Shown here: positions 17,722-26,060 of the stretch, piece after piece
Layout of the letters: the number at the start of each line of letters is the position of its first letter
Position numbering within the stretch: position 1 is the first letter of the stretch
NCBI RefSeq assembly: GCF_014697625.1
Contig: NZ_JACJSG010000050.1
Coordinates: 1-55,302, forward strand
DNA from: Anabaena azotica FACHB-119
GTDB lineage: Bacteria; Cyanobacteriota; Cyanobacteriia; Cyanobacteriales; Nostocaceae
DNA: 55,302 nucleotides
Reading direction: 5' to 3'
Position numbers and translations under genes: made by a program
Notes under the pieces: generated by a model
What the model was told of the DNA's origin: nothing
Databases searched by the model: none
The model's input: the letters and a program-made list of their open reading frames with translations, nothing else

Positions 17722-18117
17722 GAGAAATTTGTACCTAATAACAGGGGACAGGGAACAGGTGACAGGTGACAGGCTTGAAAGTTATACCGTTTCTTGATGT
17801 AGCTTGTCTGGCGTAGTTAGTAGGGTGCGTCCGTATGAATATTTTTTTGGGAACTTGACACCAATGGCTGTTCGGCCCACCCCACAAGAATTTTACTAAC
17901 TTTAGGGTATGTTTTATCCTTCCCAGTCCCCAGTCCCCAGTCCTGACAGGTGTAGGTTTTTTACTGGTGTTCCAAAAACCTTGGTTTGGGGTGTAAGGGT
18001 GTAGGGGTGTAGGGGTGTAGGGGTGGATGAAACAATGATTTTCTCGTTAGTTTTATAGTCCTTACTCACTGCTATATTAAAAACCTACACTTGTGAGAGT
18101 CCCCAGTCCCCAGTCTC
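17722..18117. repeat. Intergenic region filled with short tandem repeats
   Basis: Converging 3' ends of the multi-PAS kinase and ParA genes are separated by about 400 bp containing GGTGACA units (about 17745-17772), AGTCCCC units (about 17920-17942 and 18097-18117) and GTGTAGGG units (about 17985-18025). No gene is seen. Confidence 0.75.
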
Positions 18118-19002
18118 CTACAATTTCTGCAACAACTCCTGAGTCAACTGCAAAAATGCCTTAGAACCGGCTGACTGTGGTGCATTCAACACAGCCGGCA
18201 TAAAACTATCTACTGCTTTAGCAACGCTGATATCAATGGGAATTTGTGCCTTACAAATTTGTTCTACACCAAAATCTTCCACAACTCGGTGCATTACTTG
18301 TTTGTAATATCTACCAGTGAGTAAATTAGTGTTGCACATACTAAAGACAATTCCTAGCATTTTAATATTTATCTTCGCTTCTTGTTCATGACTTTCTTTT
18401 AACTGACCGATGCGTCTTTCTAAAAGTTGAATCCCCACCACAGATAAGGGTTCTGGTTTGGCAGGTAACAAGTAAAAATCACTGGCGGCTAAAGCGCTAC
18501 GAGTCATTAAATTATAGCCAGGGGCGCAATCTAAAAGAATAAAATCATATTCGTCGCGCACTGGCTTTAAGATGTTATTAATTAAGACTCTTTCAAAGCG
18601 ATTCCAGACAGTTTCAAAGTCTTGTTCACCTAAAGCTACTGTTTGTTTATGTAGCATTTCTGAAACTATGAACTCGTCGTATAAATCGATATCTCCTGGG
18701 AGTAAATTTAATCCAGGTAGATTACAAACATTAGTTTGAATAATATCGTTAATCGTCAGCTTGGCGTTGGGGTCTGGATTAATAACATCGTCAGTTAAAT
18801 ATCTAAATGTGAGCCTTTGTTTGCGCCTTTTGGCAAAATCTATAGGCGACATCAAGCTGAGTGTGGCGCTGATTTGTGTATCTAAATCTAACACTAGCAC
18901 CCGTTTACCATAATTTTTCGCCAAACAGGTGGCTAAGTTAACGGTGAGAGTAGTTTTACCTACGCCACCTTTCATGTTTGCTGTAGCGATTACATATCCC
19001 AT
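18118..19002 (-). CDS. ParA-family (MinD/Soj-like) ATPase, orphan
   Basis: A 294-residue P-loop ATPase of the ParA class. It has the deviant Walker A MKGGVGKTT at residues 10-18 with the signature lysine, a switch motif LVLDLDTQ at about 35-42, and Walker B FILLDCAPG near residue 155. Such ATPases position DNA, chemoreceptors, carboxysomes or other cargo. No ParB, parS cluster or other partner gene adjoins it, and the length (about 30 more residues than many Soj proteins) fits a cyanobacterial chromosomal orphan ParA. The cargo is unknown. Start: the ATG gives the normal MGYVIATANMKGG beginning. Confidence 0.93.
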   Translation of the reverse strand: MGYVIATANMKGGVGKTTLTVNLATCLAKNYGKRVLVLDLDTQISATLSLMSPIDFAKRRKQRLTFRYLTDDVINPDPNAKLTINDIIQTNVCNLPGLNLLPGDIDLYDEFIVSEMLHKQTVALGEQDFETVWNRFERVLINNILKPVRDEYDFILLDCAPGYNLMTRSALAASDFYLLPAKPEPLSVVGIQLLERRIGQLKESHEQEAKINIKMLGIVFSMCNTNLLTGRYYKQVMHRVVEDFGVEQICKAQIPIDISVAKAVDSFMPAVLNAPQSAGSKAFLQLTQELLQKL

Positions 19003-19129
19003 TTGTGATTTCCTGTGTTAGCGCGTTTCCATTTGGTAGGGTACACCCATTCTGAACAATTAACAATTCTGTTAAATTTCATATTTATAGCGAATCATAC
19101 CTATATTTTGCAGGTAATACCAATTCTCC

Positions 19130-19253
19130 CTGGACTTACGCAAGTGTCACAATTGGTGGTTGGTGCGTGACGCTACAAGTCTCATTACTACGTTCAAATA
19201 TTATCGCCAGTCACACACCCTACAGAAAAAATATGCCAGTTGCGTAAGTCCTA
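19130..19253. mobile_element. MITE copy (TAGGACTTACGCA family), 124 bp
   Basis: Ends CTGGACTTACGCAA and TTGCGTAAGTCCTA, flanked by TCTCC at 19125-19129 and 19254-19258 (5-bp target duplication). The interior (GTGTCACAATTGGTGGTTGG, then CTACAAGTCT, ACACACCCTACAG) is nearly identical to the copies at 25808-25932 and 54378-54502. There is no transposase. A 77-codon open frame starting in the element (19160-19393, plus strand) is considered spurious. Confidence 0.85.
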
Positions 19254-19281
19254 TCTCCATGAAGTTGCGCCGAATAAACAA

Positions 19282-19311
19282 TGTAGAGACGTTGCATGCA
19301 ACGTCTCTACA
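19282..19311. repeat. Perfect 30-bp palindrome (type GTAGAGACGTT)
   Basis: TGTAGAGACGTTGCA followed directly by its reverse complement. A second palindrome of the same design, with central ACATGT instead of GCATGC, lies at 54550-54579. The compensating base changes in the two arms show that the dyad symmetry is maintained. It lies just beyond the truncated end of the ParE remnant. Confidence 0.85.
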
Positions 19312-19322
19312 GCGCTTAAATA

Positions 19323-19433
19323 TCAAATATATTGAGGCTCAAATTTATCAAAAAAACAACCATAAAAGGCAATATATTCACAAATTTCACTGAGGTCTTG
19401 AATTGCTGCATCGGAGAATGAATAATTACTCAT
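19323..19433 (-). pseudogene. parE: Truncated ParE-like toxin remnant
   Basis: The ATG at 19433-19431 overlaps the TGA of the antitoxin gene (ATGA junction), as is usual in parDE operons. The frame encodes MSNYSFSDAAIQDLSEICEY (residues 1-20), which fits the start of ParE toxins, but the match breaks after IAFYG and the frame stops at 36 codons, against about 95-100 in the family. The end lies 11 bp from the palindrome at 19282-19311, so a repeat-associated rearrangement probably removed the rest. The toxin is presumed inactive. Confidence 0.75.
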
Positions 19434-19687
19434 TCAGAAGACTCCTCAGTAATCAAACGAATTTTTTCTTGTAGTTTAGTAAATACAACTTCACCATCAG
19501 TTACCTGTCCATTAGCAATTTGTTCAGTTCCTACAGCAATTTTGTGTCGTAGTTCTTCAATTCGCTTTTCCCTTTCTTGTAGCAGTTTAAACGCTTCATT
19601 GATGACTTCATCAGCACTAGCGAATCTACCGCTTGCAAGCTGTGCTTGGATAAATTGCTCTAGTTCTGGTTTAATTTGGATGTACAT
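19430..19687 (-). CDS. parD: ParD-like ribbon-helix-helix antitoxin
   Basis: An 85-residue protein typical of the ParD/CC2985 antitoxin family. An N-terminal ribbon-helix-helix region (IQIKPELEQFIQAQLASGRF, then ASADEVINEAFKLLQERE) is followed by a charged C-terminal toxin-binding tail. Members bind the operon promoter and neutralise a ParE gyrase toxin. The toxin frame that overlaps its stop codon is truncated, so this antitoxin appears to be a survivor without an intact partner. It could still act as an anti-toxin against related systems. Confidence 0.88.
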   Translation of the reverse strand: MYIQIKPELEQFIQAQLASGRFASADEVINEAFKLLQEREKRIEELRHKIAVGTEQIANGQVTDGEVVFTKLQEKIRLITEESSE

Positions 19688-19831
19688 ATTTTCTATGTTT
19701 AAATAGTTAGTAGTACAATTTATCCTAGCAATATTATATTGATTGAGGCTGCCACATTATAGCAGTGTGGTGAGAGTAGTAATTATTTTCACGCACAGAT
19801 GCAAACAGAGGTAGTCAACAAGGGCAATTGT

Positions 19832-22453
19832 CTAGATTGATGGTATTTGGATAGTTTTAGCAAACAAGCTTTGTAAGCGATGCAGTTGGGGGCCAAGTTG
19901 GTAAAGTAAATCACCTTTGCCTAATAAGTAAGCGGCGGATGTTTCGGTTCCCCCTAGAACAATTTTTGAGTCGGCTTCGCTTGCAGTTCGCAATGCAACT
20001 CTTCCAGGTAGGTTGGAACGAATGATGGGAGTGACAACACCGGCTTCTGGGCGTTGAGTAGCAATAATTAGATGAATCCCCGCAGCCCTTGCCATTGCTC
20101 CTAAACGTTTGATACTTTGTTCTAAGGCTTTGCGAACTTCTTTTTCTGCCATAAAGTCGGCATATTCATCAAAGATACAGGCAATACGGGGTAAAGGTTT
20201 CTGGGAACGCTGATTATAGCTAGTTAAATCAGCACAGCTAGCTTTTTCAAACTGCTGGTAACGGGATTCCATTTCTATAACTAATTCTTCCATAAGTTCT
20301 GTAGCGCGATCGCTATCTTTAACGACTGGCGAATATAACCAAGCCATCCGTTCAAACTCTGGAAAGGTAACTCGCTTGGGGTCAACTAGAGCGATTTTGA
20401 GATGTTGCGGCGAATAACGATATAGTAAACTGAGGAGGAGCGATCGCAAAAATTCGCTTTTACCGCTACCAGTTGTCCCACCCACTAAAAAGTGACAGGT
20501 ATTAGGATCAGATAAATCAGCCTCTATCAATTCTCCTTCAAGGTTTACCCCAATAGCGATTTTTATCGGTGCTGTTGCAGATAACTTTTGCAGTTGAATG
20601 TAATTTCCAAAACTAGCAACCTGTTTATCTGGACGCGGTAAGTCAATGCTGACATAACCAGCTTGGGGAGTAATTAAAGGTTTGTCTGCTAACCCTAATT
20701 GCACTTGCAAGTCATTTGATAATCTCAGCAGTGTATTTACTTTCACACCCAAATTTGGTTTTAGCTTCACTCTAATAAAACTCGGCCCAACAGCCGCACC
20801 CATATACTCAACACCAACACCAAAAGATTGTAAGGTATTAATTAAACCTTCCCCTATTTTTTCAGCATTGGGTGATGGCTGAACATTTACTTTAGATGTA
20901 TCCTTTAAATCGTTTGTAGAAGCATCAATATTAATCAATTCCTTCTCCCTTTCTAAGGGGGGTTGGGGAGGGTCAGATATTACTTCACCAAAAAAAATCT
21001 GACACTTTTGTTGCTGGGGACAAATTTCACATAGATGAGGCTGAGTTGTTCGCGGAGGTGGGTTAGAATTTGGTGATTTCCAAGCCAACCATTGCTGCAT
21101 CTGTAACAATTTGTGAGGGATTAATTGATGTACTGTATTTTCTAGGTCTTCCCAGGAATAATGATACTCTTTAAACTCAGGTAATACACAGTAAACTGCT
21201 GAATCAACAGGAACTTTCTTATTTTGATGTAACATATAACTGTATAGTGCAACCTGCGCCAATTGTGCGGAAGGGTCTACAGGTTGATAGGTTTTAAACT
21301 CCACCACACACAGCCGATTTAACTCAAAATTAAAAACTAAACAATCAAATTCACCTCTAACTTTTTGCTGAGTTCCATCAGGTAAATTAAAGTAATGTTC
21401 AATGCTACGTTCTGTTAATAAAAAAGTGTTACTAATAAGTTTGTCTGCATGGCAGTATTTTCGATTAACTAATAGCAATTGTGTAAAGTGTTTAATTAAT
21501 CCTTGTAATCCCTGCCAAACTTGTAAGAGTGCCTGCGCCTGGCTTCCATCTTTTTGAATTGCTGTTTGTAGGTAGGGAAAAAATTCTAGCTGATAAAATT
21601 TTTGTTGAATTGCTGAGGTAATTTCATCTATATTTATTTGTGATGTTGCTGGTTTAAATAAATTTTTAAACTCTGGCTCAACAATAGCTAAATTAACAAA
21701 TTTATCTGCTAACTGATGAAATGGATTACCGATACCAATAGCTGTATTTTGTGGTAAGAATATTGCTTTATCAGCGAATTTATGATTAAGATAGAATAGT
21801 CGAGGACATTCAAAAGCAACTCGGACTTTAGTCACACTTAAAGATGGATTTTCCATTTGTTTATTTAGCTGATTTAACCCATTGTTTGGTATAAGAATAT
21901 TATCGACAGCATAAGGATTAGATATTTCTAATAAACGACGATGCACAGCCGCCAGATAAACTGTATCCATCGCCGCATATTGTAACTGCTTTTGGCTGAG
22001 GGGACGTTTTCCCCAGTCGCTTGATTGTTCTTCTGTATCTACGTTGGAGAAATGGCATAGTTCGACTGCTAAAGTTTTTAATTTTAAATTAGAAGTTTGT
22101 AGATATTTACGACTAATTTTTCTGGCTAGTTGTAAAGTACAGATAACATTTTTAGCTAGTTGTCCACCTAAATATTTAATATCAAAGCTAGCATTATGAA
22201 AAACTTTTGCAATTTGAGAATTAACCATGATTTGGTTAATAAAGTATTTTGCCAAATCAGGTTTATTCAGTACATCAAGGATATAAGCTGTTGCACCTGT
22301 TATGTCTGTTGGTTCAGCCAATACCTGAATCAGCGACAATTTAGGAGATGAGGTATACCAATGAGCTATTTCTGTGTCTAACCAAAGTGTTTTAGCTGTC
22401 GCTAATTGGGATATGACATCGATAATTTCTGCCGCTTGTGTCAGGTATTGCAT
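19832..22453 (-). CDS. Triple fusion: DEDDy exonuclease + Cas4-like Fe-S nuclease + FtsK/HerA-type translocase
   Basis: An 873-residue protein with three catalytic modules. (1) Residues about 1-185: an RNase D/DnaQ-like 3'-5' exonuclease with all DEDDy residues visible, Asp26-x-Glu28 (LWLDTE), Asp91 (HNASFDIKYL), and Tyr159/Asp163 (YAAMD). (2) Residues about 205-490: a Cas4/RecB-type PD-(D/E)xK nuclease, with GEFD (Asp370), EFK (Glu385, Lys387) and four cysteines (216, 475, 478, 484) spaced like the Cas4/AddB iron-sulfur cluster. (3) Residues about 530-873: an FtsK/SpoIIIE motor, with Walker A GGTTGSGKS at 658-666, Walker B CIFDEY at 759-764 and the LIIATQRP motif. It lacks FtsK membrane helices. 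It is the last gene of an operon, 3 bp after the preceding frame. Role in DNA processing or defence is inferred. Confidence 0.9.
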   Translation of the reverse strand: MQYLTQAAEIIDVISQLATAKTLWLDTEIAHWYTSSPKLSLIQVLAEPTDITGATAYILDVLNKPDLAKYFINQIMVNSQIAKVFHNASFDIKYLGGQLAKNVICTLQLARKISRKYLQTSNLKLKTLAVELCHFSNVDTEEQSSDWGKRPLSQKQLQYAAMDTVYLAAVHRRLLEISNPYAVDNILIPNNGLNQLNKQMENPSLSVTKVRVAFECPRLFYLNHKFADKAIFLPQNTAIGIGNPFHQLADKFVNLAIVEPEFKNLFKPATSQINIDEITSAIQQKFYQLEFFPYLQTAIQKDGSQAQALLQVWQGLQGLIKHFTQLLLVNRKYCHADKLISNTFLLTERSIEHYFNLPDGTQQKVRGEFDCLVFNFELNRLCVVEFKTYQPVDPSAQLAQVALYSYMLHQNKKVPVDSAVYCVLPEFKEYHYSWEDLENTVHQLIPHKLLQMQQWLAWKSPNSNPPPRTTQPHLCEICPQQQKCQIFFGEVISDPPQPPLEREKELINIDASTNDLKDTSKVNVQPSPNAEKIGEGLINTLQSFGVGVEYMGAAVGPSFIRVKLKPNLGVKVNTLLRLSNDLQVQLGLADKPLITPQAGYVSIDLPRPDKQVASFGNYIQLQKLSATAPIKIAIGVNLEGELIEADLSDPNTCHFLVGGTTGSGKSEFLRSLLLSLLYRYSPQHLKIALVDPKRVTFPEFERMAWLYSPVVKDSDRATELMEELVIEMESRYQQFEKASCADLTSYNQRSQKPLPRIACIFDEYADFMAEKEVRKALEQSIKRLGAMARAAGIHLIIATQRPEAGVVTPIIRSNLPGRVALRTASEADSKIVLGGTETSAAYLLGKGDLLYQLGPQLHRLQSLFAKTIQIPSI

Positions 22454-22456
22454 TTA

Positions 22457-23341
22457 CTACTGTTTAATAAGTGACTGTTTAGGAACTAGGCAAATTAATT
22501 GCGCTTCTGCTTTAGCTTCAGGGTCAAGTATTTTAATTTTATTCTCCTGACATAGTTGTTGAATTGATGCTACGATTTGAGACTCGCTAGCTGTGGGAAA
22601 CTTACTCTGTGCATTTTGAATCAAAGTGTTTTTACCTAATAAGTATTGGGTTGTAACTAGGTTTAAAACAAAATCTTTTATCGGTAGTTCTGGAGTAGGT
22701 GCTACTTTTCCTTCAACTATATTTAATTGTTTTAATAAAAGACATTCATCTAGAATATGAGACTCCCGAATCAGGCTTTGTAAACTCTTTAAGTTAAGTG
22801 TCTGGTTTCCAACAACTAAATCTCCCTCACGCGCATCTCTAACTAAAGAATAGTAAGTTTCTAGATAGTGAACAGAAGCGAGATTTGGCTTAATGTGACG
22901 ATGAGAAGATTGAGTAAAAATTTCTAAGTATAGTTTATGTCCTTTGTTTTTAGGCTCACCTAAACTTTCTGCTCTAATAAGGAATAGAGTCAAGGAAGGG
23001 TCTTTCTTGACTGCTTTTTTACAAGCTTCCATGACATAGAAGAAGTTAGTCATATTCGCTTCTTCTGTCCAAACTAACCCCATATTTACAGATGAATTAT
23101 TTAATTGATACCCTAGTGAGTAACTTGCATATTTAGTCCCTGTAAATAACGGAACTTTAATACCTTTAATTTGTAAAGCATTTAAAGCTTCTTGCAAAAG
23201 TTTAATAAGCTCTGGTGAAGACAAATGACGAAATTTTGTAATTTGTTGCTGAATCTTATTAAATTTAGGACTTACGCACTGTACAAAATAACTATCTTGT
23301 GTATCACAGTAAATAGGTTGTTTCAGGCTTTTGTCAATCAC
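22457..23341 (-). CDS. C-terminal part of a MITE-interrupted ATPase gene, or separate protein of unknown function
   Basis: The open frame runs 294 codons from a GTG at 23341. The first 26 or so codons lie inside the MITE at 23266-23443, and the native sequence begins at about FNKIQQQITKF (residue 27). It has no catalytic motif I recognise. The C-terminal part (LGKNTLIQNAQSKFP, SQIVASIQQLCQENKIKIL) looks like a winged helix. The MITE plus one 5-bp duplication is 183 bp (61 codons), and removing it fuses this frame directly to the upstream ATPase (QDEF-NKIQ). I therefore read it as the second half of an ancestral protein of about 683 residues. Whether it is translated now from the GTG within the MITE is unknown. 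It is followed after 3 bp by the exonuclease/FtsK gene. Confidence 0.7.
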   Translation of the reverse strand: MIDKSLKQPIYCDTQDSYFVQCVSPKFNKIQQQITKFRHLSSPELIKLLQEALNALQIKGIKVPLFTGTKYASYSLGYQLNNSSVNMGLVWTEEANMTNFFYVMEACKKAVKKDPSLTLFLIRAESLGEPKNKGHKLYLEIFTQSSHRHIKPNLASVHYLETYYSLVRDAREGDLVVGNQTLNLKSLQSLIRESHILDECLLLKQLNIVEGKVAPTPELPIKDFVLNLVTTQYLLGKNTLIQNAQSKFPTASESQIVASIQQLCQENKIKILDPEAKAEAQLICLVPKQSLIKQ

Positions 23342-23443
23342 ACTTGATTGCTTGTGATCGCCAAAATATTGTGGAAGAATTTAGCTCTAAGCCTTGAAAA
23401 CTATACCTGTTATTTTGGCTTCTCTGTCAATGCGTAAGTCCTA
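23266..23443. mobile_element. MITE copy (TAGGACTTACGCA family) inserted in an ATPase gene, 178 bp
   Basis: Ends TAGGACTTACGCA and TGCGTAAGTCCTA are perfect inverted repeats, flanked by AAATT at 23261-23265 and 23444-23448 (5-bp duplication). On the minus strand the terminal repeat supplies the TAG that ends the upstream ATPase frame, and two more in-frame stops (TAG, TAA) lie inside. A GTG within the element is the only upstream start for the following frame. The interior differs from the 124-125 bp copies but the ends match. Confidence 0.88.
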
Positions 23444-24691
23444 AAATTCATCTTGCCATTTTAATTTAAATGAAGCTAATAGCTTTAAATGTTCTTCTTC
23501 TCCTCCACCAGATTTGTTATTGTCATATTTAAATTCTGCTTGTCCATTACTGTTAACCAACCATTCCTTGTATGATTGAAATATATCCCTGCCAAGAAGA
23601 ATTGCATTTCTTGGGTCAGTTTTTCCCGATGTAAATTCTTCTTCTATATATTTGCGTTTTAAAGGATAAATCGCCGATTTTTGTTGAGAACTAGCTTGAC
23701 TATGAAGAAAGTAAAGACGAGATGCTAGTAGTAATTCTGCTTGTTCTAAATTGATTGGTCTGAGAGAAACTTGTCTTTCTATTCTAGCTTTATCAGTCAA
23801 ATCCATTTGTTTCGCTTGCTTGAACCATATATCTGTGTTGATACTGATAATAATGAGAAAGTTTTTATCCTCATCGTGAATTTTGGTATTGACATCAAAT
23901 ATTTTTTGCAGAGCTAGCGAACCATCTGGAAGACGAGCGATATTATTTAACTGATCAAAGCAAAGCACAATTGGTTGTGTATCACCAGCAATTCTACTAA
24001 AGTTTGCTAATACTTCTCTAGCTGCTTCTTCTGTCTCAATTGATTTTTTAAGCTTTAATTGTTGCAAGGACTCTTCACTTAAATCATCACCGCGTAACCA
24101 TTCACAAGCTAAAGAATACAGTTCAGAATTAGTTAAATCATGTAGCACTCCAAAAAAATTCTCTGCATTATAGATACCCGCTTGCGTGTATATATTTTTC
24201 AGTTTATTAATAAACTTGCTGCGATCGCTTCTCAATAAATCAAATACATCATCCTTGAAAATGCGTTCCTTAACACTGCGTTGTTTGATGGAGGATAAAG
24301 CATTTTCTAACCAGAGTAAAAGTTGAGAATCTTTTTGTCCCTTGGGTATTTGTACTAAACTATCAACTGTATAGCGTAAAATATGCCGCCAAATACTATC
24401 AATCTGAGGAAATGGAGGAATATAAACAAAAAATGCCTTATGATTTAACTGGTTTTTGAGCCTACCCAACAGATAAGTCTTGCCGGAACCACCATCTCCA
24501 TCAAGTATTACAGTACGTGTACAATGGTCTTGAGCAACTTGATCAAGTGTTAATTCAATTGTTTTAATCGCCTCTTGATGAATAGAATCAACAGTTGGTT
24601 CTGGCTGTTGTTGTTTGTGCCAAAAATTGACGGAGCGAAAATTATCAAAGGGGTTGATACTCCTGAGAATAATCTCATCGATAGATGCCAT
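23441..24691 (-). CDS. AAA+/ORC-like P-loop ATPase (N-terminal part, truncated by MITE)
   Basis: A 416-residue frame. Walker A GDGGSGKT occupies 65-72, Walker B IVLCFDQL 241-248, followed by a sensor-like FLIIISINTD and an arginine-rich ARIERQVSLRPI segment, as in STAND/ORC-type ATPases. The remaining sequence is helical and shows no enzymatic motif. The stop codon lies in the terminal repeat of the MITE at 23266-23443, so the natural gene continued into the next frame. It follows the winged-helix gene after 11 bp, and both precede the nuclease-FtsK gene. It presumably powers or gates the same complex. The specific family was not recognised. BREX-type and Orc1/Cdc6-type ATPases are the alternatives to test. 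Confidence 0.82.
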   Translation of the reverse strand: MASIDEIILRSINPFDNFRSVNFWHKQQQPEPTVDSIHQEAIKTIELTLDQVAQDHCTRTVILDGDGGSGKTYLLGRLKNQLNHKAFFVYIPPFPQIDSIWRHILRYTVDSLVQIPKGQKDSQLLLWLENALSSIKQRSVKERIFKDDVFDLLRSDRSKFINKLKNIYTQAGIYNAENFFGVLHDLTNSELYSLACEWLRGDDLSEESLQQLKLKKSIETEEAAREVLANFSRIAGDTQPIVLCFDQLNNIARLPDGSLALQKIFDVNTKIHDEDKNFLIIISINTDIWFKQAKQMDLTDKARIERQVSLRPINLEQAELLLASRLYFLHSQASSQQKSAIYPLKRKYIEEEFTSGKTDPRNAILLGRDIFQSYKEWLVNSNGQAEFKYDNNKSGGGEEEHLKLLASFKLKWQDEF

Positions 24692-24702
24692 AGAATTGCT
24701 CT

Positions 24703-25548
24703 TTAATTCTTGATAAGTTTAATAAAAAATAGTGGACTTCCTGAACGCTGAACAATTCCCGCGTTCACTTGCTCTTCGGTATAATCTTGAGCGTGTACAA
24801 GTGTTCTCAGTTCGATGAAATCATTTTTGTACAAGCGATTCAGTGCTTGGTCTAATTCATCGCGTGATAATGGCGGTTGTAACTTTTGCCGTAGGTGAAA
24901 AATTGGTAAGTAATTGTCTGTACCCAATTCCTTATCTAATTTTTCAATAATCTGTAAAATTTCTTCATCTGTGATATTGTCCATTTTTTCAACAGATGAT
25001 TCAACATTAATAAGTGGTATTGGGGATACTGGCTCTGACTTAATTCGCAAAGTCTTACGTAAAAATCGCAGATAATTGTTCAGCAAATCTAAGCTAATGT
25101 TTGCTTTACCTACTGGGTTGTAGTCATCTCGCAAAAACTCGATTCCTCTTTCAGTTAGCCACACCTCAGCTTTATTCCTTTGAAGTTTTTCTTCTACATT
25201 AATTAATCCCCGTTCACTCAGGGTTTTTAATATCGTGTCTCGTTCAGCAGCTTTTAGCGAGGTGATTTTGCTGGGTTCAATTTTGCCAGTAGATTTACTG
25301 ATTTTCTCTAATACCTTAATTTCTTTGTCGGTGATGGGTAACTGACCGGGTTCGAGTTCAAGTAACGCTTGACCTGCTGGTAAAATCTTGACTGTGGCAA
25401 TCTCCCGCGAATAGTCTACCAGTTCGCGATCGCCTAATTCTCGACAAACTTTATCTCTACCTTTAAAACTACTAAAGGCACTGAGTCCTGCTCGGTAATT
25501 GGGAAATCCTAATAACTTTAAGAGGAACTTTAATTCATTTGTATCCAT
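24703..25548 (-). CDS. Winged-helix protein, first gene of the ATPase/nuclease-FtsK operon
   Basis: A 281-residue protein of predicted winged-helix modules. Residues about 25-65 (GRDKVCRELGDRELVDYS), 75-155 (LKAAERDTILKTLSERGLI, then AEVWLTERGIEFL) and 200-255 (DNYLPIFHLRQKLQPPLSR, LDQALNRLYKNDFIEL) each fit the helix-turn-helix plus wing pattern. No catalytic residues are visible. As the promoter-proximal gene, 11 bp before the ATPase frame, it may be the DNA-recognition subunit or the operon's regulator. The family is not known to me. The ATG at 25548 gives MDTNELKFLLKLLGF with no obvious alternative. Confidence 0.75.
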   Translation of the reverse strand: MDTNELKFLLKLLGFPNYRAGLSAFSSFKGRDKVCRELGDRELVDYSREIATVKILPAGQALLELEPGQLPITDKEIKVLEKISKSTGKIEPSKITSLKAAERDTILKTLSERGLINVEEKLQRNKAEVWLTERGIEFLRDDYNPVGKANISLDLLNNYLRFLRKTLRIKSEPVSPIPLINVESSVEKMDNITDEEILQIIEKLDKELGTDNYLPIFHLRQKLQPPLSRDELDQALNRLYKNDFIELRTLVHAQDYTEEQVNAGIVQRSGSPLFFIKLIKN

Positions 25549-25773
25549 ACTGGTAATTTATACAGCATCTACGCCACGACTACTTTAACTCAAATGGCAA
25601 TAAATGACACACATTTTTATATAGTATCTCTGTTTTTGCTCAATCGCTATAACAAAGTGAGCGATCGCACTTGACAGACTGAATAAATTCCGCAGTTTTT
25701 TGCTAAAAAAAGCAATTTATAGTTATTCAATCACAAAAACTAAGTTTATCTAATTCTCTATAATTCTTATAAT

Positions 25774-25932
25774 TAGGACTTACGCAAGTGTCATAATCAA
25801 ACTAACTCAGGACTTACGCAAGTGTCACAATTGGTGGTTGGTGCGTGACGTTACAAGTCTCATGACTACGTTCAAATATTATCGCAGCGTCACACACCCT
25901 ACAGAAAAAATCTGCCAGTTGCGTAAGTCCTA
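25774..25932. mobile_element. MITE copy (125 bp) next to a partial left end
   Basis: The full copy at 25808-25932 begins CAGGACTTACGCAAG and ends GCGTAAGTCCTA. A 34-bp duplicate of the left end (TAGGACTTACGCAAGTGTCA, then diverging) precedes it at 25774-25807. No target duplication is visible here, unlike at the other four copies, so the arrangement probably rearranged after insertion. Confidence 0.8.
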
Positions 25933-26060
25933 TTTGCATTACTTCCTAGTTCGACTGCTTCAACTTCATCCATAGATTTATCGTTGGAGTGATTTACTAC
26001 AAATACAGCAGTTTTCTTTTGCCTGAAGGACAAGGCTACAAACTTTGAAGCCGGAGGCAA
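25899..26060 (-). pseudogene. Unidentified gene remnant abutting a MITE
   Basis: An open minus-strand stretch of 54 codons without an ATG reads LPPASKFVALSFRQ and then KKTAVFVVNHSNDK. It enters the MITE and stops there. Its composition looks protein-like, but I cannot name a family. It may be chance. Confidence 0.3.

Noticed and set aside
19160..19393. 77-codon plus-strand open frame
   Set aside because: It starts in a MITE and runs through the palindrome and antisense to the ParE remnant.
18118..19687. Reading ParA and ParD as one partition locus
   Set aside because: The ParD here is a toxin-antitoxin type protein with a ParE remnant, and it is separated from ParA by a MITE and a palindrome. 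No ParB or parS was found.
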